From contig JAFCMP010000029.1 of the NCBI GenBank assembly GCA_017506865.1, positions 124,001-188,000 of the forward strand: DNA of 64,000 nt. Direction: 5' to 3'. The position numbers and the translations under genes were made by a program. Below are positions 61,901 through 64,000 of the stretch, piece after piece. Position 1 is the first letter of the stretch. Each line of letters opens with the position of its first letter. The notes beneath the pieces were generated by a model. That model was given only the letters and a program-made list of their open reading frames with translations. It was not told the DNA's origin and searched no databases. This DNA comes from Tribonema minus (Eukaryota > Sar > Xanthophyceae > Tribonematales > Tribonemataceae).

Positions 61901-64000
61901 TGTACTTGGCGCTGCCCCTGAGGAACGACGGGGCAGAGTTGAAGAACGGGAGGAGAGTCACAAGACTTGCTCCTGGACGTTTACAATTCAAAGTCAGGTC
62001 TATGAACACACGGTGGCCGTCACTGGCGGGGAAGGTAGATGACGTCACCCTTCGGGGGTGTACTTGCGCTGCCCCTGAGGAGCATGGGAGTTGAAGAAAG
62101 AGGGGGAGAGTCACAACACTTGCGGTTGTGCGTATCGGCGCGCGTGCAGGGTGGATGGATGTCATTGGCGGGGGTGTAAATGGCGCTGCCCCTGAGGACT
62201 CCATTGAAGTTGAAGAAGGCAAGGAGAGTCACTGAATGGGCTGCTGTTTCAGTTCAAGGCGGAATGGTGAGCACACGGCGGCCTTGCGCGATCGGCGGAC
62301 CGCACTGCCCCCCCGCCCCCCTCAACACACACACCGCCAGACTGCTGTTCATGGTTGCTTGCTGAGCCATGCGGTAGGGGTAGAGTTAGGGTTTGCGCTG
62401 AACATATACGGCCGAGCTCTTGCACAATTGGCGAAACATTCGCGCCCCCCCCCTAAACCCTAAACCTAGTCGTAACCGTAACGTCGTTAGGCCTCATGGC
62501 TGCTCTGTCACACGGGGACGCGGCCCGAGCAGGTCACAACGGCCAGCGCTGTGCACGCGCAGTGCTCAGGCACGCCACACGCTTACAAGCGTCGCGCGTT
62601 GCAAGCTGCGGACGAGGCTGTGACGCATCGCCGCACCTCGCGGCAGTGCCGGCACCGCGGCGCGCTGCTGTCAACCATGTTCATACTTATCAGTCTTTAT
62701 GCATGCTCAGCTCTGTGCAGGAGCACAGAAACAACGCCGGCTAGTGCACAAACCACCAGTAGCTGCAGCCCACCGCCGCACCTCGCGGCGTTGCCGACAC
62801 CGTAGCCGTACGCCCACTCCAGCGACAGCGCGCACGCCGCAACGCTGTCTTTCCTCCCTCAAACTACATCCATGCGGAGCCTCGTGCATTGCAAACTGCA
62901 GTAAACTCTGTGTGACAGATCAACCCACCTTGCGGCGTTGCTGGCGCTGTACCCGTATGCCCACTCCAGCGACAGCGCAAGCTTCTGAAGGCATCAAATG
63001 CCATGAAGACATGAACCCTAACACTAACCCTCGCCCATAAATCTAACCCTGCCCTAACCTACCGCCCTACCTTGCGGCGTTGCCAGCGCTGTAGCCGTAC
63101 GCCCACTCCAGCGACAGCGCGGACGGCGGCGCGCCGCGCTGCGGCCCGCCGCGCGGCAGCAGCGTCGGCTCCGTGAACGCCGCCGCGTTCTGCCACTGCG
63201 CCTGCGGCTCCAGCGTCTGTGCGTACACATACGTACATACCACAGGAGATGATGGTGAATAGCGAGTGCACCAGCCGCAGGGTGTGATGACATGCTGCTA
63301 GAGTAGGTCACAGGTGGTGCTTGTGTCAAGATTCACAGATGGTCGCATGCAGTTGGCGACGTGTGCGGGGCAATGCGGCGGCGCACTGCAGCGAAGATGC
63401 GCGCCAGCAGCAGCGTCAGCCTCGAAAAAGCGGCCGCGTTCTGCCACTGCGCTGGCGGTGCCAGCTTGTGCCGGCAGCAGGGCAACACTTGACGCGTCAG
63501 CTGCAGCCTGATGCTGCAACAACCGGCGGGTGTGAGTCGCAACTGCAATCACATTCATGAAAACCCTGTGCCTGGCCCCCTCACTGAGCAACCTGCATCT
63601 CTCTCCCGAAGCGAAGGCCCCTCCCTCAAAGGGGCCCCCTGACTGCCGCCCGCAAACAAAAACGTCAACATCATTATCACAACTTCAAGCGCCTACACGC
63701 ACCGAAGCGAGCCCCCTGGCCTTAATGGCGGCGGCCTCCGTGCACCCCGCCTCCAGGTCAACCACATACATACATGCCCTGTGCAAGGCTCCTCTCAAAG
63801 GGACCCGACGGCCGCCAACAGACAAAACTTCAACATCCGCATCACAACTTCATGCGCCTACCACCCATTCACGCACCGAAGCGAGCCCCCTGGACTCTAT
63901 GGCGGCGGCCTCCGTGCACCCCGCCTCCAGGTCTGTCGCCGCAACATACCCCTCTTCAGCACCCCCCTCTGCGACGTCAGTGCTCAGGGTCTGCCCCTGC
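12731..64000 (-). CDS. EML: EML5/EML6-like microtubule-associated protein, three HELP-WD40 units, 5' end outside window
   Basis: One giant gene of at least 51 kb is read leftwards. I placed 47 exons (listed under the three units) from 63877-64000, open at the window edge, to 12731-13133, which ends in TGA. Spliced coding length is about 6.5 kb, near 2,180 residues, split over 46 introns. Consecutive exons keep frame at 45 of 46 junctions, which independently supports the model. Every segment follows the EML order: an acidic linker, the HELP motif (L-EW-YGY.. then a Y-GE-IY core), and then the two WD40 propellers. EML proteins bind microtubules; EML5 and EML6 carry three such units, as here. 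A cytoskeletal or flagellar role is family inference. I considered three separate genes. No start or stop lies between units, and linker exons join units in frame at 50.2/48.6 kb; the 28.4/25.9 kb join is the one unresolved junction. Introns are full of exon-edge copies and telomere-like tracts. Confidence 0.92.
13176..13196 (+). repeat. Poly-G run (poly-C in transcript) near an acceptor
   Basis: A run of about 18 G on the plus strand lies 45-60 nt upstream of the last acceptor of the EML gene (13134), read as a poly-C tract in the transcript. Confidence 0.9.
15000..16240 (-). repeat. Exon-edge ladder around exon 15498-15672
   Basis: Downstream copies at about 15325-15355, 15250-15300, 15165-15210 and 15000-15045 repeat the ALASHDGK end and the GTGAGG donor. 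Upstream copies at about 15745-15825, 16030-16090 and 16165-16240 repeat the acceptor and [15 protein letters not shown], decaying with distance. Confidence 0.9.
17570..18035 (-). repeat. Exon-edge ladder above exon 17366-17489, alternating with telomere-like DNA
   Basis: Five copies (about 17575-17635, 17680-17725, 17770-17812, 17893-17925, 17995-18035) of the acceptor and first codons ([11 protein letters not shown]) lie at about 100-110 bp spacing. Every spacer is a degenerate TTAGGG tract, so the telomere-like DNA belongs to the duplicated unit. Confidence 0.92.
18685..19120 (-). repeat. Exon-edge ladder above exon 18498-18604
   Basis: Four upstream copies (about 18690-18750, 18840-18890, 18965-19000, 19080-19115) repeat the acceptor and [11 protein letters not shown]. 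The outermost abuts the longest telomere-like tract of the window. Confidence 0.9.
19117..19173 (+). repeat. Interstitial TTAGGG tract, longest in window
   Basis: Nine near-perfect TTAGGG units lie in the intron between exons 19550 and 18498. It joins directly to a copy of an exon acceptor edge on its left. Confidence 0.95.
20255..20805 (-). repeat. Exon-edge ladder below exon 20907-21092
   Basis: Copies at about 20755-20800, 20583-20630, 20420-20465 and 20260-20320 repeat the [10 protein letters not shown] end. Spacers are an imperfect CCTATACCTACC-rich repeat, which continues the sequence just beyond the true donor. Confidence 0.85.
22150..23500 (-). repeat. Exon-edge ladder around exon 23057-23175
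   Basis: Five downstream copies (about 22865-22945, 22690-22770, 22495-22600, 22325-22400, 22155-22215) repeat [20 protein letters not shown] and the donor at about 170-185 bp spacing, with a shared spacer. Two upstream copies (about 23300-23335, 23455-23500) repeat CQLPEALR with the acceptor. Confidence 0.95.
23985..24162 (+). repeat. Cluster of telomere-like words, both orientations
   Basis: GGGTTAGGG-type words at about 23990-24010 face CCCTAACCC-type tracts at about 24075-24162, in the intron between exons 24857 and 23842. Confidence 0.85.
26065..26360 (-). repeat. Exon-edge copies above exon 25645-25924
   Basis: Two copies (about 26065-26105 and 26310-26360) keep the acceptor GCAG-CGCTCGC and the first codons ALAPEDAFV. 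Telomere-like tracts lie beside each (26023-26045, 26265-26300). Confidence 0.85.
27440..28255 (+). pseudogene. Possible decayed coding remnant, opposite strand, inside the longest EML intron
   Basis: In one plus-strand frame this stretch gives protein-like runs broken by stops: [19 protein letters not shown], then [41 protein letters not shown], a further TGA, and [15 protein letters not shown]. Further on, another frame gives [20 protein letters not shown] and [18 protein letters not shown] recognise no family. The composition differs from the Pro/Leu-rich translations of the pyrimidine-rich DNA around it. It could be the remains of a transposon or retrocopy inserted in the intron, or chance. 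Confidence 0.25.
28394..48558 (-). CDS. EML: EML gene: linker and second HELP-WD40 unit (18 exons)
   Basis: Exons, 5' to 3': 48434-48558 (acidic linker), 46531-46703, 45294-45397, 43385-43570, 42357-42489, 41532-41687, 40480-40607, 39951-40040, 38940-38999, 37341-37513, 35930-35987, 34868-34961, 33873-33946, 32569-32625, 31523-31630, 30350-30506, 29523-29722, 28394-28488. HELP reads [16 protein letters not shown] then [20 protein letters not shown]. Landmarks: [203 protein letters not shown] and [19 protein letters not shown] donors follow exons 48434, 40480, 33873 and 32569. About 720 residues. The 3' border of the last exon is uncertain: GT sites at 28393 give the wrong phase, whereas a GC site at 28400 gives the right one. 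Confidence 0.9.
28680..28900 (-). repeat. Exon-edge copies above exon 28394-28488
   Basis: Copies at about 28680-28745 and 28850-28900 repeat [15 protein letters not shown] with the acceptor region. A short copy of the 3' end lies about 500 bp downstream, at about 27885-27910. Confidence 0.85.
29739..29760 (+). repeat. Poly-G run (poly-C pyrimidine tract) before acceptor 29723
   Basis: About 20 G on the plus strand lie 15-35 nt before the TATAG acceptor of exon 29523-29722, so the pyrimidine tract here is essentially pure C. Confidence 0.9.
30020..30950 (-). repeat. Exon-edge ladder around exon 30350-30506
   Basis: Downstream copies at about 30235-30290, 30130-30175 and 30020-30065 repeat the AWPPQRDGT end with donor. 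Upstream copies at about 30608-30648, 30745-30825 and 30920-30950 repeat [13 protein letters not shown] with the acceptor. Confidence 0.85.
32563..32568 (-). other. GC splice donor GCGAGT
   Basis: It joins ASADCK to VYIYDTK, the EML spacing. A GT 12 bases further on is also in phase and would add four residues (ASAA), so this one is less certain. Confidence 0.65.
33867..33872 (-). other. GC splice donor GCAAGT
   Basis: Exon 33873-33946 ends ..HKYIQ in phase 0, joining DIKWSADS. The GT at plus 5 is out of phase. Confidence 0.85.
34480..35330 (-). repeat. Exon-edge ladder around exon 34868-34961
   Basis: Downstream copies at about 34635-34680 and 34528-34580, with a fragment near 34485, repeat [12 protein letters not shown] with a GTGCGT donor. 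Upstream copies at about 35113-35160 and 35280-35330 repeat the acceptor and VAARAVAYS. Confidence 0.85.
36050..37722 (-). repeat. Longest exon-edge ladder, around exon 37341-37513
   Basis: Seven clear copies and one decayed copy of the 3' part ([21 protein letters not shown] region) and donor stand below the exon. Their donor ends lie near 37188, 37017, 36868, 36692, 36544, 36389, 36237 and about 36057. Spacing is about 148-180 bp, and each copy brings the same spacer (AGGCCTTTAGTCTACTT, then TTGCTGAGCGCTG). One upstream copy (about 37672-37722) keeps the 5' part and acceptor. Confidence 0.95.
38540..38581 (+). repeat. Interstitial TTAGGG tract
   Basis: Six units, one with a G-for-A change, lie in the intron between exons 38940 and 37341. 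A CCCTAA tract of opposite sense lies at about 38187-38223 in the same intron. Confidence 0.9.
40474..40479 (-). other. GC splice donor GCGAGA
   Basis: This is needed to join WAIADADE in phase 0 to GLVSGGRDG. The next GT is out of phase. Confidence 0.8.
41140..41440 (-). repeat. Exon-edge ladder below exon 41532-41687
   Basis: Three copies (about 41398-41440, 41278-41320, 41146-41185) repeat GKLQPFYCI with a GTACAA-type donor, at about 125-bp spacing with shared spacer sequence. Confidence 0.9.
43752..44345 (-). repeat. Exon-edge ladder above exon 43385-43570
   Basis: Upstream copies at about 43752-43820 and 44135-44213 repeat [19 protein letters not shown] with the acceptor. Shorter ones at about 43975-44003 and 44310-44345 keep only GQQGL. 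Shared intronic spacer sequence (GTTGATTGAAT..) is repeated with them. Confidence 0.85.
44970..45215 (-). repeat. Exon-edge copies below exon 45294-45397
   Basis: Short copies of the exon end (LPLAAT) with donor-like sites lie at about 45185-45212, 45100-45115 and 44960-45000. Confidence 0.65.
45826..45885 (+). repeat. Interstitial telomere-like tract with inverted junction
   Basis: TTAGGGTTAGG turns directly into CCTAACCCTAA repeats, a head-to-head arrangement of telomere-like units inside the intron between exons 46531 and 45294. Confidence 0.85.
46798..47410 (-). repeat. Exon-edge ladder above HELP exon 46531-46703, with poly-G runs
   Basis: Four upstream copies (about 46798-46880, 46963-47048, 47145-47213, 47350-47410) repeat the exon's 5' part (RSIAAPS through DCDLVLEW) with the acceptor CTGCCAG-GTCCATCG. 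Between copies lie poly-G tracts of different length on the plus strand, poly-C in the transcript. Confidence 0.9.
47740..48822 (-). repeat. Exon-edge ladder around linker exon 48434-48558
   Basis: Downstream copies at about 48188-48245, 47885-47935 and 47740-47770 repeat the ARFAPM-PWHR end with the GC donor. An upstream copy at about 48770-48822 repeats [10 protein letters not shown] with the acceptor. Spacers between copies hold short CTACATGTACTGCAA-type tandem words (about 48000-48170). Confidence 0.8.
48428..48433 (-). other. GC splice donor GCACGT
   Basis: Phase 2 is required by exon 46531-46703 (R-SIAAPSD). The nearby GT gives phase 0. Confidence 0.8.
49805..50765 (-). repeat. Exon-edge ladder around exon 50154-50336
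   Basis: Downstream copies at about 49963-50040 and 49805-49865 repeat [14 protein letters not shown] and the donor GTACTT. An upstream copy at about 50675-50760 repeats SAWE-RGP-APAGE with the acceptor. Confidence 0.85.
50154..63216 (-). CDS. EML: EML gene: first HELP-WD40 unit (14 exons)
   Basis: Exons, 5' to 3': 63071-63216, 61704-61917, 60802-60948, 59675-59825, 58732-58879, 57854-57938, 56589-56757, 55392-55518, 55110-55240, 54346-54498, 53704-53903, 52581-52639, 51267-51411, 50154-50336. HELP spans the first two exons ([16 protein letters not shown], then [20 protein letters not shown]), followed by the blade motif [19 protein letters not shown]. Later landmarks are [149 protein letters not shown] and [17 protein letters not shown]. 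These align one-to-one with the EML order, including the EW-TYTCTLGF and FGKVHLFSYPC landmarks. About 686 residues. Donors after 56589, 53704 and 51267 are GC. The acceptor of 51267-51411 is placed upstream of the nearest AG because only that keeps frame. Confidence 0.9.
50780..51655 (-). repeat. Exon-edge ladder around exon 51267-51411
   Basis: Downstream copies at about 50960-51030 and 50782-50815, with fragments at about 51125 and 51195, repeat the YPASQAGQ end with a GCAAGT donor. An upstream copy at about 51600-51655 repeats the acceptor and the first codons ([13 protein letters not shown]). Confidence 0.85.
51261..51266 (-). other. GC splice donor GCAAGT
   Basis: Exon 51267-51411 ends CAG before GCAAGT. 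The next GT would shift the frame against exon 50154-50336. Decayed downstream copies keep GCAAGT. Confidence 0.85.
52648..52666 (+). repeat. Poly-G run (poly-C pyrimidine tract) before acceptor 52640
   Basis: A long G run on the plus strand lies immediately before the CCCGTCAG acceptor of the short exon 52581-52639. Confidence 0.9.
53230..54205 (-). repeat. Exon-edge ladder around exon 53704-53903
   Basis: Three downstream copies (about 53231-53275, 53420-53470, 53548-53570) repeat [10 protein letters not shown] and a GC donor (GCAAGT, GCAAGC, GCACGT). Two upstream copies (about 54023-54065, 54165-54200) repeat the first codons ([13 protein letters not shown]). Confidence 0.85.
53698..53703 (-). 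other. GC splice donor GCACGT
   Basis: The GT four bases on would give phase 1, but exon 52581-52639 ([11 protein letters not shown]) needs phase 0. One nearby copy has the stronger GCAAGT. Confidence 0.8.
54985..55038 (+). repeat. Interstitial TTAGGG tract
   Basis: About eight near-perfect TTAGGG units lie between the decayed exon copy at 54905-54985 and exon 55110-55240. Confidence 0.95.
56190..57255 (-). repeat. Exon-edge ladder around exon 56589-56757
   Basis: Downstream copies at about 56391-56447 and 56196-56262 repeat the 3' part (EAGELYEIS) and keep a GC dinucleotide at the donor. Upstream copies at about 56885-56975 and 57100-57255 repeat the 5' part ([16 protein letters not shown]); the outer one is split by a telomere-like tract at about 57190-57230. 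Confidence 0.85.
56583..56588 (-). other. GC splice donor GCAATA
   Basis: Exon 56589-56757 must end in phase 1 to join [11 protein letters not shown]. Only the GC at this position does so, no GT lies nearby, and two decayed copies also carry GC. Confidence 0.8.
57551..57780 (-). repeat. Exon-edge copies below exon 57854-57938
   Basis: Copies at about 57727-57780 and 57551-57585 repeat [13 protein letters not shown] and the donor. Each is separated by telomere-like tracts (about 57675-57712 and 57505-57545). Confidence 0.85.
58265..58655 (-). repeat. Exon-edge ladder below exon 58732-58879
   Basis: Three copies (about 58270-58330, 58433-58495, 58578-58650) repeat [12 protein letters not shown] plus the start of the donor region. 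The two nearest the exon are the most similar to it. Confidence 0.85.
59310..59630 (-). repeat. Exon-edge ladder below exon 59675-59825
   Basis: Four copies of the exon's 3' end, coding VDHVT-W, with a GTGAGA-type donor lie at about 59318-59345, 59390-59440, 59490-59535 and 59578-59630. They are spaced about 90-100 bp and joined by a shared intronic spacer containing AAAGTGCTT words. Confidence 0.85.
60620..61105 (-). repeat. Exon-edge copies around exon 60802-60948
   Basis: Downstream copies at about 60725-60760 and 60620-60655 repeat the exon's last codons (GPEVSL) with the donor area. An upstream copy at about 61045-61105 repeats its first half ([16 protein letters not shown]). Confidence 0.75.
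61400..62225 (-). repeat. Exon-edge ladder around exon 61704-61917
   Basis: Two clear downstream copies (about 61406-61512 and 61549-61672) repeat the segment coding [11 protein letters not shown] through the donor, at about 130-150 bp spacing. A fainter one may lie at about 61330-61385. Two upstream copies (about 62040-62085 and 62160-62205) keep the acceptor CCTCAG-GGGCAGCGC and the first codons of the exon. Confidence 0.85.
62630..63470 (-). repeat. Exon-edge ladder around exon 63071-63216
   Basis: Three downstream copies (about 62930-62985, 62781-62835, 62630-62665) keep the [13 protein letters not shown] 3' part of the exon and a donor. One upstream copy (about 63405-63470) keeps only the 5' part (AQWQNAAAF). 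None has both splice borders. Copies differ from the exon by substitutions and small indels. Confidence 0.8.
63877..64000 (-). CDS. EML: EML gene: acidic linker exon, partial at window edge
   Basis: This exon is open across the window edge and ends at a GTGCGT donor in phase 0. It reads [19 protein letters not shown], then [20 protein letters not shown], a low-complexity linker like those preceding the other two HELP motifs. Its 3' half is repeated at about 63703-63755 with the donor kept. Because linkers stand before each HELP motif, this could be either the N-terminal region or a link to a further unit outside the window. Confidence 0.7.

Noticed and set aside
12731..64000. Several independent WD40 genes instead of one
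   Set aside because: No start or stop codons separate the units, linker exons join them in frame, and the order repeats exactly as in three-unit EML proteins. Only the 28.4/25.9 kb join leaves doubt.
1..64000. tRNA or rRNA genes
   Set aside because: I saw no A/B box pairs with a cloverleaf and no rRNA core motifs on reading; a covariance-model search was not possible here.

Overview
This is eukaryotic nuclear DNA, probably from a flagellated protist or alga. The signs are spliceosomal introns with GT-AG and many GC-AG borders, TTAGGG-type telomere-like tracts inside introns, GC-rich exons, and very low coding density. A haptophyte-like source is my best guess, at low confidence, from GC donors plus TTAGGG repeats; nothing here fixes the lineage.

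Positions 1 to 12.7 kb hold four small loci and one transposon-like element. At 2.1-3.1 kb (minus) is an intronless 317-codon ORF with an elongin-A-like BC-box motif. At 4.3-10.5 kb are three paralogues of an F-box-like protein with ankyrin-type repeats (GHLEVLQWA..GCPWD). All three share one hidden structure: an 85-nt first exon, a phase-1 intron, and one long second exon. A (minus) and B (plus) are head-to-head across 196 bp; B and C (minus) are tail-to-tail. Each is broken in a different way: A by a 1-nt deletion, B by a lost start codon and a frame change where a repeat is missing, C by an in-frame TAG before a conserved C-terminal tail. At 10.9-11.8 kb is a short element with perfect terminal inverted repeats, internal palindromes and an 8-11 bp target duplication.

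The rest of the window (12,731 to beyond 64,000, minus strand) is one giant gene for an EML5/EML6-like microtubule-associated protein. I could place 47 exons, about 6.5 kb of coding sequence and about 2,180 residues, whose splice phases agree at 45 of 46 junctions. It holds three consecutive HELP plus WD40 units (63.2-50.2, 48.6-28.4 and 25.9-12.7 kb). Its 5' end lies outside the window.

The striking feature is what fills the introns. Most exons are accompanied by degenerate tandem copies of their own edges. Copies downstream of an exon keep its 3' part and the splice donor; copies upstream keep its 5' part and the acceptor. These 'exon-edge ladders' have up to about eight rungs, spaced roughly 100-180 bp, and often contain TTAGGG-like tracts and poly-G/poly-C runs. 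The EML introns are therefore largely built from repeated duplication across splice junctions, in a form that leaves the full exon spliceable. Seven or eight of the 46 introns use GC donors, and the ladder copies keep them.
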